From positions 62,001 through 126,000 of the forward strand of contig CALWUF010000035.1 of assembly GCA_944384655.1 (NCBI GenBank): 64,000 nt of DNA, read 5' to 3'. The notes under the pieces were generated by a model, which had not been told where the DNA came from, searched no databases, and saw only the letters and a list, made by a program, of their open reading frames with translations. Positions within the stretch are counted from its first letter, which is position 1, and each line of letters starts with the position of its first letter. Made by a program: the position numbers and the translations under genes. This stretch comes from an uncultured Butyricicoccus sp. (GTDB lineage: Bacteria > Bacillota > Clostridia > Oscillospirales > Butyricicoccaceae). This document shows, one piece after another, positions 1 through 5,869 of the stretch.

Positions 1-1
1 T

Positions 2-313
2 TGTGAATTCTTTAACGTCAGCATTACGTATGAGAGCGATTTGGAGCATGCGATTCACATTCTGAGGGAAGAAGTGATGAAACAGCCTCTGCATTTGGAT
101 GTACGCGACCCGAAGACACAGGCGCATGATCCGGAAGTGCAGGTTGAGGTTTTAGAACTTGCAGATTCTGCTGTTGTATTGCGCGCCTGGTTGTGGGCGT
201 CCGATTTGAACAATGCGATGAAATTAAAATTTTTGCTGAATCGCTCAGTAAAAACCCGATTTGATGCGGAAGGAATTGAATTTGCCTATCCGCATATTAC
301 GATCAAAAAATAA
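2..313 (+). CDS. Small-conductance mechanosensitive channel (MscS family), C-terminal fragment
   Basis: The reading frame is open from the left window edge, so only the last 103 residues are present. They match the cytoplasmic C-terminal part of MscS channels: a beta segment (FFNVSITYESD), a helix (HAIHILREEV), then strands with VEVLELADSAVVLRAWLW and a final helix rich in Arg/Lys before the closing FAYPHITI. MscS proteins are inner-membrane homo-heptamers that open under membrane tension and release solutes during hypo-osmotic shock. The pore-forming membrane helices lie upstream of the window. The TTG at 41 is in frame but is internal, not a start. An intrinsic terminator follows directly. 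The family call is fairly secure from fold and motif; the subfamily is not determinable. Confidence 0.8.
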   Translation, partial: CEFFNVSITYESDLEHAIHILREEVMKQPLHLDVRDPKTQAHDPEVQVEVLELADSAVVLRAWLWASDLNNAMKLKFLLNRSVKTRFDAEGIEFAYPHITIKK

Positions 314-327
314 GGAATTGTTTTGCC

Positions 328-366
328 ATCCCCGTCCGGTAGTTGTACGCCGGACGGGGATTTTTT
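328..366 (+). terminator. Intrinsic terminator after the MscS gene
   Basis: CCCCGTCCGG (330-339) pairs perfectly with CCGGACGGGG (350-359) and is followed by a run of T from 361. It closes the mechanosensitive-channel transcript. The following stretch (367-545) shows no gene or signal that I can support. Confidence 0.9.
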
Positions 367-545
367 GTGCGATTGATGTAGGTTTCAAGTCATGTCGGAG
401 AAGTTTGTCACGGTTTTCACATTCGTCAACCTATACAAAAACTTTGCATTCAAATTGTGGGGAATAAATAGCGATAAAATGGGAAAACAGACAATATGCA
501 CAAAAAATAAAAGAATAAACTGTGCAACATTATGAACAATTGCGC

Positions 546-574
546 TTGAAGAAAAAGTGGGAAGTGTGTATGAT
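546..574 (+). promoter_or_regulatory. Sigma-A promoter of the microprotein cluster
   Basis: TTGAAG (546-551), a 17-nt spacer and TATGAT (569-574). Transcription would start near 581, giving a leader of about 190 nt before the first small ORF. Confidence 0.65.
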
Positions 575-607
575 ATAGCCAAGCTGAGGGAAACAAAACC
601 GAGGCGG

Positions 608-684
608 CGGATAACGAAGCGTTGTCCGAAACAGTTCCGAAGGAATGCCAAAAGCTCCGGCTTTCGGAACGCCGTGTGAAACGG
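608..684 (+). other. Three tandem hairpins in the microprotein-cluster leader
   Basis: CGGATAAC (608-615) pairs with GTTGTCCG (621-628) with one G-U. GTTCCGAA (634-641) pairs with TTCGGAAC (663-670). CCGT (72-75 of the 600s) pairs with ACGG (681-684). All three lie between the predicted start site and the first ORF. They could be a cis-regulatory or stabilising element; no known riboswitch class was recognised. Confidence 0.45.
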
Positions 685-771
685 AATCTATGATATGATG
701 CGCAGAACAAAGAAATCTGGCGCACAGAAATAGAAAATCCGCTTCATGAAATTTTTGGAGGTGAAACTATC

Positions 772-867
772 ATGAATCGTTCATTCGGTCAGATGGTTCA
801 CATGTATCGAAAGACATTGTGTAACCGAAAGATTGAACAGGCGAGGATTGCTTATTGCGGTAAGTGA
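772..867 (+). CDS. Microprotein 1 of a seven-ORF cluster, 31 aa, unknown function
   Basis: ATG at 772 is preceded by GGAGGTGA at ideal distance. The 31-residue product begins MNRSFGQMVHMYRKTLCNRK and contains two Cys (residues 17 and 29) and several basic residues. It aligns loosely with microproteins 2 and 3 (F-[DG]-[EQ]-[LM], then a conserved Leu and a Lys-Ile pair), so it is probably a diverged member of the same duplicated family. No signal peptide, membrane segment or known domain is visible. It is the first gene after the leader hairpins. The function is unknown. Confidence 0.55.
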   Translation: MNRSFGQMVHMYRKTLCNRKIEQARIAYCGK

Positions 868-905
868 GTCGCCTGCAGGAATACGGACAAAGGAGTTGAC
901 CCGAT

Positions 906-1004
906 ATGATGAAATGGTTTGATGAGCTGACAAGAGCGCGTATGATGGCGCTGGAGCGGGAAAAAATCTCCTGCATGGCTCATTCGAAAAGTCATCGGAC
1001 TTGA
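906..1004 (+). CDS. Microprotein 2 (type A), 32 aa, unknown function
   Basis: Two adjacent ATGs (906, 909) follow AAAGGAG. The product carries the type A core FDELTRARMMALEREKISC. Microprotein 3 shares ELTRARMMALE exactly, yet the codons differ at five of the eleven positions (both Glu, Thr, Arg and Ala codons), all silently. That pattern indicates selection on the peptide, not on the DNA. The core would form a basic, Met-rich amphipathic helix ending in Cys. The start could be either ATG. I do not recognise the family. Confidence 0.65.
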   Translation: MMKWFDELTRARMMALEREKISCMAHSKSHRT

Positions 1005-1049
1005 TTCACACAGAAATAACCCAATGGATAGCATATAGGAGTGATCAAT

Positions 1050-1139
1050 ATGAATTTCTTTTCTGAACTGACCCGCGCACGTATGATGGCGCTGGAAAAT
1101 GAACGGGTTTCCTGTAGAGTTCGCGCAAACAAGCGCTGA
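1050..1139 (+). CDS. Microprotein 3 (type A), 29 aa, unknown function
   Basis: ATG at 1050 follows TAGGAG with 8-nt spacing. The 29-residue product starts MNFFSELTRARMMALENE and keeps the SC dipeptide of microprotein 2, followed by a short basic tail (RVRANKR). It is the closest paralogue of microprotein 2; the differences between them are mostly synonymous or conservative. It is a helix-forming, strongly basic peptide with no membrane segment. Confidence 0.65.
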   Translation: MNFFSELTRARMMALENERVSCRVRANKR

Positions 1140-1185
1140 GCTGGGTTTCAGGAACAACACACATCAATCTAGGAGGTAAATAATC

Positions 1186-1308
1186 ATGCGTTTTGATGAT
1201 ATGAAGAAGAGTGCGATGATCGGCATAAGAATGCTGAACTATGGATATGTATCCCGTGATGAATTCAGCGAGATGATTCGTGCACATCGCGCACAGTATA
1301 AGGCATAA
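1186..1308 (+). CDS. Microprotein 4 (type B), 40 aa, unknown function
   Basis: ATG at 1186 follows AGGAGGT. The product begins MRFDDMKKSAMIGIRMLNYG and continues with VSRDEFSEMIRAHRAQ. The N-terminal pattern (Phe-Asp, then Met/Leu, Lys/Arg and a Met pair) resembles type A. The C-terminal half is shared with microprotein 5 (V-[ST]-R-x-E-F-x-[ED]-M-[IM]-R-x-H), with silent codon differences at Val, Glu, Phe and His. Two short helices joined by a Gly/Tyr turn are likely. Confidence 0.65.
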   Translation: MRFDDMKKSAMIGIRMLNYGYVSRDEFSEMIRAHRAQYKA

Positions 1309-1352
1309 ATTTTTTCACACACAACCGATTGACAACAAAGGAGTGTTGACAT

Positions 1353-1469
1353 ATGAAATTGTTTGATAACATTGACAGAACCATGATGCTTGGCATGCGA
1401 ATGATGTACGGCGGAAGCGTTACTCGTGCTGAGTTTAACGATATGATGCGTGAGCACAGCAAACACTGA
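1353..1469 (+). CDS. Microprotein 5 (type B), 38 aa, unknown function
   Basis: ATG at 1353 follows AAAGGAG with 9-nt spacing. The 38-residue product starts MKLFDNIDRTMMLGMRMMYG and ends with SVTRAEFNDMMREHSKH. It is the clear paralogue of microprotein 4. It is unusually Met-rich (seven Met in 38 residues). A helix-turn-helix hairpin is plausible. No known domain. Confidence 0.65.
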   Translation: MKLFDNIDRTMMLGMRMMYGGSVTRAEFNDMMREHSKH

Positions 1470-1540
1470 TTGTATTTGCCGGTATGCCCGGCACACAAAC
1501 CGCCTGTAAGACGCATAAAGACCCGGAAGAAGGGAATGCT

Positions 1541-1636
1541 ATGAAACGAACGACCATGACCCGAATCCGATTCGCAGACCGGCATATTCCCGTGACAGTT
1601 ATGGTACAGGAATTTCCCGGAGCAAAAGGTCTGTAA
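1541..1636 (+). CDS. Small ORF 6, 31 aa, unrelated to its neighbours
   Basis: ATG at 1541 is preceded by GAAGAAGGG. The predicted peptide (MKRTTMTRIRFADRHIPVTV plus 11 residues) does not show the type A or B signature. It is kept because it sits in the same transcript with similar size and spacing and has a ribosome-binding site. It is the least certain of the seven. Confidence 0.4.
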   Translation: MKRTTMTRIRFADRHIPVTVMVQEFPGAKGL

Positions 1637-1660
1637 TCGTCCGAGAGGAGGTCTGCCTCT

Positions 1661-1780
1661 ATGAAAGGCAGAGGATTTTTTAGCGAACTGGTCCGTGCAA
1701 GGCAGTTGGGGCTGGAGCGGGAACGAGTAAAGGACCGCATCCGTCTCGAACGGGAGGCGCGGAAAAAAACAGATAAGTAA
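1661..1780 (+). CDS. Microprotein 7 (type A), 39 aa, unknown function
   Basis: ATG at 1661 follows GAGGAGGT. The product contains FFSELVRARQLGLERERVKD, which matches the type A core of microproteins 2 and 3 (F-[SD]-E-L-x-R-A-R-x-x-x-L-E-x-E) and extends into a long, highly charged Arg/Glu/Lys helix. The ribosome-binding site and start codon sit in two overlapping hairpins (AGAGG/CCTCT and CTGCC/GGCAG), which may limit its translation. It ends 20 nt before the cluster terminator. Confidence 0.6.
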   Translation: MKGRGFFSELVRARQLGLERERVKDRIRLEREARKKTDK

Positions 1781-1800
1781 CCGCAAACACATATGTATGG

Positions 1801-1850
1801 AGCGGCGTTCCAAATCCCTTGAAAGAGGGAAGCGGAACGCCGCTTTTGTG
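1801..1850 (+). terminator. Intrinsic terminator of the microprotein cluster
   Basis: AGCGGCGTTCC (1801-1811) pairs perfectly with GGAACGCCGCT (1834-1844). A second hairpin (TCCCTT/GAGGGA) is nested inside, and TTTTG follows. It closes a transcript of about 1.27 kb starting near 581. Confidence 0.85.
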
Positions 1851-1869
1851 ATATATTTGAGGAAAAACC

Positions 1870-2871
1870 ATGACAGAATACGCTTCCTGTGGTATGATGG
1901 TAGAAATGCAGGAAACGGAGGCGGCGAATATCAACTGGAAAAAAGAAGAACGATTGCGAGTACGCCGCAGTGCGGATCTGATTGGCATGGTAGAGATGGC
2001 CAGTATCGTGGTCAATCTGTTGTTGTATCCGTTGATTCGGCGGCTGCCCGTGTTCCGGGAAGGCAGTTTGGGCGCAGAGATATATGATCTGCTGTTGTAT
2101 GTGATTGTATTTGCGCTCCCGATGATCGTGGCAGCGCGATGGACAGGGATGGATATGCGTGATCTGATGGGACGTGGAAAACCATCTGCAACCATCTATC
2201 TGATGACCATTGGTCTGACGCTCGGCTGGTCATACACTGCAAGCTGGATGGCAGGCGGTATAGAAGCGTTGTTGAATGGAATTGGGTTGACAGAAATACA
2301 GGACAGTTTTGTGATGCCTATGGGCGGCACAGCAATGGTCGTGCGGTTTGTTTCGGTGGCGTTGATCCCTCCTCTGGTGGAGGAGTTGTGTTACCGTGGA
2401 TTTTATCTGAACACGGCAGTGCATTCTATGGGGACATGGGGCGCGATTGTATTGACCTCATTTGCGTTTTGGATTGCGCATTACAGTGTGGAAATTTTAC
2501 CGCTGGCATTCGGCTTCGGTCTCATTGGCGGCTATATTCGGCGGCGTTATGGCTCGCTGCTGCCGTCTATGTGCGGGCATTTCGCAGTCAACAGCATCTA
2601 TCTGATTGTCAATGTTGGATGGGAAGCAGGTACGCGTGTCGGCGTAGGGCTTTCTCTTTTGGTTGCACTGATTGAAATTTTTTGCGGTGCAATCGGCGTG
2701 ACATTGTTTGTGCGTGAGGGCTGTCTGAAAGAGATCTGGAATGGTACGTTTGGTCGGCATTCGGCATTGACGCCGCGCGAACAGGTGTGGGCTGTGCTGA
2801 CCAGTATCCCCGCGTTGCTGGTGCTGCTGACAGGGATGTATTTTATGGTAAAAAATCTGGAGGCTTTGTAA
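1870..2871 (+). CDS. CPBP-family intramembrane metalloprotease
   Basis: A 333-residue polytopic membrane protein of the CPBP (CAAX protease / bacteriocin-processing) family, an ABI-type glutamic/metal protease in the membrane. The diagnostic motifs are present in order: EELCYRGF (EExxxR, about residue 178), FWIAH (FxxxH, about 208) and GHFAVN (HxxxN, about 240). These residues form the active site within membrane helices. A ribosome-binding site (GAGGA, 1859-1863) supports ATG 1870. A promoter-like pair (ATGACA and TATGAT, 17-nt spacer) lies inside the first codons, so an internal start near 1906 is possible. tadA follows after 4 nt and is probably co-transcribed. The substrate is unknown. 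Confidence 0.85.
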   Translation: MTEYASCGMMVEMQETEAANINWKKEERLRVRRSADLIGMVEMASIVVNLLLYPLIRRLPVFREGSLGAEIYDLLLYVIVFALPMIVAARWTGMDMRDLMGRGKPSATIYLMTIGLTLGWSYTASWMAGGIEALLNGIGLTEIQDSFVMPMGGTAMVVRFVSVALIPPLVEELCYRGFYLNTAVHSMGTWGAIVLTSFAFWIAHYSVEILPLAFGFGLIGGYIRRRYGSLLPSMCGHFAVNSIYLIVNVGWEAGTRVGVGLSLLVALIEIFCGAIGVTLFVREGCLKEIWNGTFGRHSALTPREQVWAVLTSIPALLVLLTGMYFMVKNLEAL

Positions 2872-2875
2872 CCAC

Positions 2876-3361
2876 ATGACGGAACAGGAAAAGTATATGA
2901 GGGCGGCGCTCCGGCTGGCAAAAAAGTCCGCTGAAGAAGGGGAAGTACCGGTCGGTTGTGTCGTCGTCTGCGATGGAAAGATTGTGGGGCGCGGTCGAAA
3001 CCGCCGCGAGACCAAAAAAACAGCGCTGTCCCATGCGGAAATCGAGGCCATTGGCAAGGCATGCAAAAAATTGGGCGGCTGGCGCCTGCACCGTTGTGAC
3101 CTGTATGTGACGTTGGAACCGTGCCCGATGTGTGCGGGCGCAATTATCAATGCGCGAATCAAAACGGTCTATTATGGTGCAGATGACAGGAAAGCAGGGT
3201 CATGCGGCAGTTTGATCAATCTGTTTGACGTGGCGTACAATCATAAGCCGAAAACCGTGCGCGGATTGATGCGGGATGAATGTGCAGATATACTGACAGA
3301 ATTTTTCCGCGAACTGCGCAAAAAACGAAAAGAAGCGCGCAAAGCCGCTGTGGAGCCATAA
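2876..3361 (+). CDS. tadA: tRNA-specific adenosine deaminase TadA
   Basis: A 161-residue zinc deaminase that converts A34 to inosine in tRNA-Arg(ACG), which allows one tRNA to read CGU, CGC and CGA. Visible catalytic motifs are HAE (zinc His and proton-shuttle Glu, about residue 53) and PCPMCAG (two zinc Cys, about 83-86). The N-terminal helix and the C-terminal EFFRELRKKRK are typical of the family. It starts 4 nt after the CPBP gene and is followed by a bidirectional terminator, so these two form a short operon. Confidence 0.95.
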   Translation: MTEQEKYMRAALRLAKKSAEEGEVPVGCVVVCDGKIVGRGRNRRETKKTALSHAEIEAIGKACKKLGGWRLHRCDLYVTLEPCPMCAGAIINARIKTVYYGADDRKAGSCGSLINLFDVAYNHKPKTVRGLMRDECADILTEFFRELRKKRKEARKAAVEP

Positions 3362-3392
3362 ATTTTTATAAATAAGACGTAAAAAAGCAAAG

Positions 3393-3427
3393 AAAAAAGT
3401 CATGACCGATGGGATCATGACTTTTTT
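3393..3427 (+). terminator. Bidirectional intrinsic terminator between convergent units
   Basis: AAAAAAGTCATGA (3393-3405) pairs with TCATGACTTTTTT (3415-3427). The A and T flanks let it work for tadA on the plus strand and for the small membrane gene on the minus strand. Confidence 0.9.
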
Positions 3428-3440
3428 TGCCTGTGATAAA

Positions 3441-3743
3441 TCACTGCATCATTGCGCCGCAGGCAATTGCACCTACCAGGCAGACGATCGATAGGAGGGA
3501 AAACAACAGTTGATGGCGAAATTTCTGTTCAGCTTTGTGCTTTGCCGCAGCAATGTCGATGTCATTTTTTTCGCTGCGGTGAAACAATTGCATCGCGCGT
3601 CCGTCGCGCTTGGCGATGGAGTCGTCAGACAGCTTATCCGATTCGACAGCAAGCTGATTCCAGTCGTGCGTCAGGCGGAAATACATGCCGATGGCGCCGG
3701 ATACCAGAAATCCGATGAGAAACACGATCATAAGAATTTTCAT
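3441..3743 (-). CDS. Small protein with two membrane segments, unknown function
   Basis: A 100-residue protein. ATG (3741-3743) is preceded on the minus strand by GGAGGTGTCCC, which favours this start over the ATG nine codons upstream. Residues 2-20 are an N-terminal membrane helix (ILMIVFLIGFLVSGAIGMYF) and residues about 78-98 a second one (LLFSLLSIVCLVGAIACG). A charged, probably helical stretch lies between them (residues 30-70). This gives a hairpin topology with a loop on one side of the membrane. It lies downstream of secG, separated by a weak hairpin. I recognise no domain. Confidence 0.65.
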   Translation of the reverse strand: MKILMIVFLIGFLVSGAIGMYFRLTHDWNQLAVESDKLSDDSIAKRDGRAMQLFHRSEKNDIDIAAAKHKAEQKFRHQLLFSLLSIVCLVGAIACGAMMQ

Positions 3744-3770
3744 TGGGACACCTCCGGTTTGTCGCAAATG

Positions 3771-3800
3771 ACAAAGCGGATGGAAGCCAGTCCATCCGCA
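3771..3800 (-). terminator. Hairpin after secG
   Basis: On the minus strand GCGGATGG and CCATCCGC form an 8-bp stem (3776-3783 with 3792-3799) followed by TTTG. The T tail is short, so some read-through into the small membrane gene is likely. Confidence 0.5.
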
Positions 3801-3815
3801 TTATGCCGCCGTTCA

Positions 3816-4049
3816 TCAGCCCATCAGGACGAGAAACAGCGAATCAACTACAAAAATAATGGCGAAAATTTTGGTCAGATTTGCCAGGACCGCTTCAATG
3901 CCAGTTGCCTTGTTGGAACCGAAAAAAGTTTCCTGTCCGCCGCTGATTGCACCGGACATTCCCTGGCTCGGCGCTTTCTGCAACAGAATCGTGACGATCA
4001 GGAACAGGCAGGCGATGACCTGGATGACAGATAAAATAGTAACGACCAT
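3816..4049 (-). CDS. secG: Preprotein translocase subunit SecG
   Basis: A 77-residue protein with two membrane helices flanking the conserved SecG loop: an N-terminal helix (VIQVIACLFLIVTILLQ), then the family signature QGMSGAISGG and FFGSNKATG, then a C-terminal helix (IFAIIFVVDSLFLVLMG). SecG joins SecY and SecE in the membrane channel and assists SecA-driven export. The start is placed at MVVTIL; GGAGG lies 11 nt upstream, slightly far, and the longer frame upstream has no family resemblance. In many Firmicutes secG sits next to rnr and smpB; here rnr lies about 3 kb away. Confidence 0.93.
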   Translation of the reverse strand: MVVTILSVIQVIACLFLIVTILLQKAPSQGMSGAISGGQETFFGSNKATGIEAVLANLTKIFAIIFVVDSLFLVLMG

Positions 4050-4128
4050 GAAAGAATCAACCTCCGAAAAAGTGAAAACAGCGGCGTTCATTGCGCCGGA
4101 TTTCTCAATAAAATAAAACAGTGAAATT

Positions 4129-4157
4129 ATCATAGCATACGCCGCACAGATTTTCAA
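4129..4157 (-). promoter_or_regulatory. Sigma-A promoter of secG
   Basis: On the minus strand TTGAAA (4157-4152), 17 nt, TATGAT (4134-4129). Confidence 0.8.
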
Positions 4158-4206
4158 GGGAGGATTGTCCATCTGGGGCATACTTTTTTGGGAAAACAGG
4201 GAGGGG

Positions 4207-4734
4207 CTATTTTACCTTGCTGACGGTCAACTTGACGCGGTTGGCGAGCGCACGCCCATGGGTATTGACACGGCATGTGCCGTCAGACAGATCGACAACA
4301 CACAGCCGTGCGCTGCACCAGCCATAGCCGTCCTCCGGACGTTTGCGTGTTTCCTCATGCTTGTATTTTTTGATGACTTTCTGTGTTGCGCGGTCAGGTG
4401 TACCCGCAGTGAGTACAATCATGCTCAGCATGGAAAAGCCATGAGACGGTTCTGACCACGGCACATATTGCGCTGCCATGTTGTCGAGCACGGCACAATA
4501 CTCGCCCACAACGGATTCATTCAAACATTCACACACATCGAAATAACAGAACTCATAGGATCGTACCGATTTGCCATTTTTCATAATCAATGTCGAGGTA
4601 TCCTCATGGACATAGGAGGCAAACAGTGGAAACCGGCGTCCGCCGAAGTCCGCGTTGGGAATGAGATGAAAATCGCGTTTCATATCCGATTCAAAGGCGT
4701 TGAGATATTGTGCGGCATGGGTATGGAAATCCAT
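4207..4734 (-). CDS. Conserved hypothetical protein (possibly DUF8052-like)
   Basis: A 175-residue soluble protein starting MDFHTHAAQYLNAFESDM. It has no signal peptide or membrane helix. Recognisable blocks are FPLFASYVHED, KSVRSYEFCYFDVCE, MSMIVLTAGTPDRATQKVIKKYKH and GYGWCSARLCVVDLSDG. From memory these recall a small uncharacterised Clostridia family (DUF8052), but I cannot verify that. It lies 11 nt downstream of the nucleotidyltransferase gene and is almost certainly co-transcribed with it, so a role in the same sugar-nucleotide or surface-glycan process is possible. The function is unknown. Confidence 0.75.
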   Translation of the reverse strand: MDFHTHAAQYLNAFESDMKRDFHLIPNADFGGRRFPLFASYVHEDTSTLIMKNGKSVRSYEFCYFDVCECLNESVVGEYCAVLDNMAAQYVPWSEPSHGFSMLSMIVLTAGTPDRATQKVIKKYKHEETRKRPEDGYGWCSARLCVVDLSDGTCRVNTHGRALANRVKLTVSKVK

Positions 4735-4745
4735 CGGTATCCCTC

Positions 4746-5645
4746 TTATTCCGCCGGATATAATCCATCCTCAGTCATGCGGCGCAGCGCCTCGACGACA
4801 ACCGGCTTGTCTTCCTGATAGGTGACGCCATACCATTGAGCAGATGTTTGCAAAACCTGTGCAGTGGCACGTCCTGCCTGGATCAGGCTGTCAACTGCGG
4901 ATGGCAGATAATATTCGCCTTTCATGGGATTCTTCGGCAGTTCGTTTTGCAAAAATGCCTTCATGCCGGCGTCAAGTTCATCGAGAAATGACGGCGTAAA
5001 GCCCCACATGTTCATGGACACGATCGTACCTTCCGGGATTTCGCCTGCTTCCGGGTCGGAAATCACGCCGTTGGTATTGCGGGAGATCGCTGTGCGTTCG
5101 ACGATATCCGTCAGATATCCGTTGTCATCTGTTTCACAGATGCCGCGCGAAACCGTACCATTTTCAGTCAGCGTATTTTCAACACGGTATCCGACCATGC
5201 AGTAACGGTATGTATCGTCATCCGTTGCGTTCTTTAAGTAGTCATACATACACTGGAACGCCTCAGCGCCGTAGAAATCATCGGCATTGATGACAGCAAA
5301 TGGTTCATTGACCACGCCGCGGATGCAATAGACAGCATGACCTGTACCCAGGGGCTTGACACGATCTTTGGGGATTGTACAGCCTTCCGGCAGTTTATCC
5401 GGGCTTTGGAATACATAGTCTACCTGCATGAGCGATTCCGCCGCAGTGCCGATGCGCTCACGGAATGCATCGAGCAACTCTTCTTTTATGATAAAGACGA
5501 CGCGGCGGAAGCCGGCTTTCCATGCGTCATAGATAGAATAATTCATAATAATTTGACCATTCGGACCGACCGGATCAATCTGCTTCAGACCGCCGTAACG
5601 GGACCCCATACCTGCGGCCATAACGACAAGTACCGGATTTGCCAT
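4746..5645 (-). CDS. Sugar-phosphate nucleotidyltransferase family protein
   Basis: A 299-residue protein with the N-terminal nucleotide-binding signature VVMAAGMGSRYGGLKQ (residues about 6-21), the hallmark of NTP_transferase enzymes that join NTP and sugar-1-phosphate. VKPLGTGHAVYCIRG and FAVINADDFYG (metal-binding Asp pair) follow in the expected order. The start MANPVL is chosen because AAGGAGGAC precedes it on the minus strand; the longer frame has no ribosome-binding site. It carries its own promoter and a leader hairpin. The exact sugar cannot be told. The neighbouring LCP gene, divergently transcribed, suggests cell-surface glycan metabolism. Confidence 0.85.
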   Translation of the reverse strand: MANPVLVVMAAGMGSRYGGLKQIDPVGPNGQIIMNYSIYDAWKAGFRRVVFIIKEELLDAFRERIGTAAESLMQVDYVFQSPDKLPEGCTIPKDRVKPLGTGHAVYCIRGVVNEPFAVINADDFYGAEAFQCMYDYLKNATDDDTYRYCMVGYRVENTLTENGTVSRGICETDDNGYLTDIVERTAISRNTNGVISDPEAGEIPEGTIVSMNMWGFTPSFLDELDAGMKAFLQNELPKNPMKGEYYLPSAVDSLIQAGRATAQVLQTSAQWYGVTYQEDKPVVVEALRRMTEDGLYPAE

Positions 5646-5664
5646 GGGAAATGTCCTCCTTATA

Positions 5665-5681
5665 TGCCTGTGCAACAGGCA
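5665..5681 (-). other. Hairpin in the nucleotidyltransferase leader
   Basis: TGCCTGT and ACAGGCA form a 7-bp stem with a 3-nt loop directly upstream of the ribosome-binding site on the minus strand. In the plus direction it is followed by seven T, so it might also stop antisense transcription. Confidence 0.45.
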
Positions 5682-5696
5682 TTTTTTTCTGCGTCT

Positions 5697-5725
5697 ATTA
5701 TACGGGATTTTTATCATAATTACAA
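5697..5725 (-). promoter_or_regulatory. Sigma-A promoter of the nucleotidyltransferase operon
   Basis: On the minus strand TTGTAA (5725-5720), 17 nt, TATAAT (5702-5697). Confidence 0.8.
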
Positions 5726-5795
5726 TAGTTGTGCATTGTTGTTTACAAAAAGGCATCACAATTGTGAAAATTTCTCGAAATTCGCCGGGATTTGG

Positions 5796-5824
5796 TTGCA
5801 TCTGGACGCGAAGGCGTGTATGAT
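5796..5824 (+). promoter_or_regulatory. Sigma-A promoter of the LCP gene
   Basis: TTGCAT (5796-5801), 17 nt, TATGAT (5819-5824). It is divergent from the nucleotidyltransferase promoter. Confidence 0.75.
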
Positions 5825-5869
5825 TAAACTACATCATGATTCCATAAAGCGGAAGAAGGGGGTTCGCCT

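Noticed and set aside
646-700. Very short ORFs (17 and 13 codons) in the microprotein leader
   Set aside because: No ribosome-binding site at suitable distance, and they overlap leader hairpins.
852-1813. Long minus-strand ORFs opposite the microprotein cluster (up to 182 codons)
   Set aside because: No ribosome-binding sites on that strand, Cys/His/Arg-rich non-protein-like composition, and the plus-strand ORFs show paralogous codon-level conservation, so these are shadows.
1870-1898. Promoter-like ATGACA-17-TATGAT at the start of the CPBP gene
   Set aside because: It lies within the first codons of a frame with a good ribosome-binding site, and the only alternative start would be leaderless. 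Kept as a note and not called.
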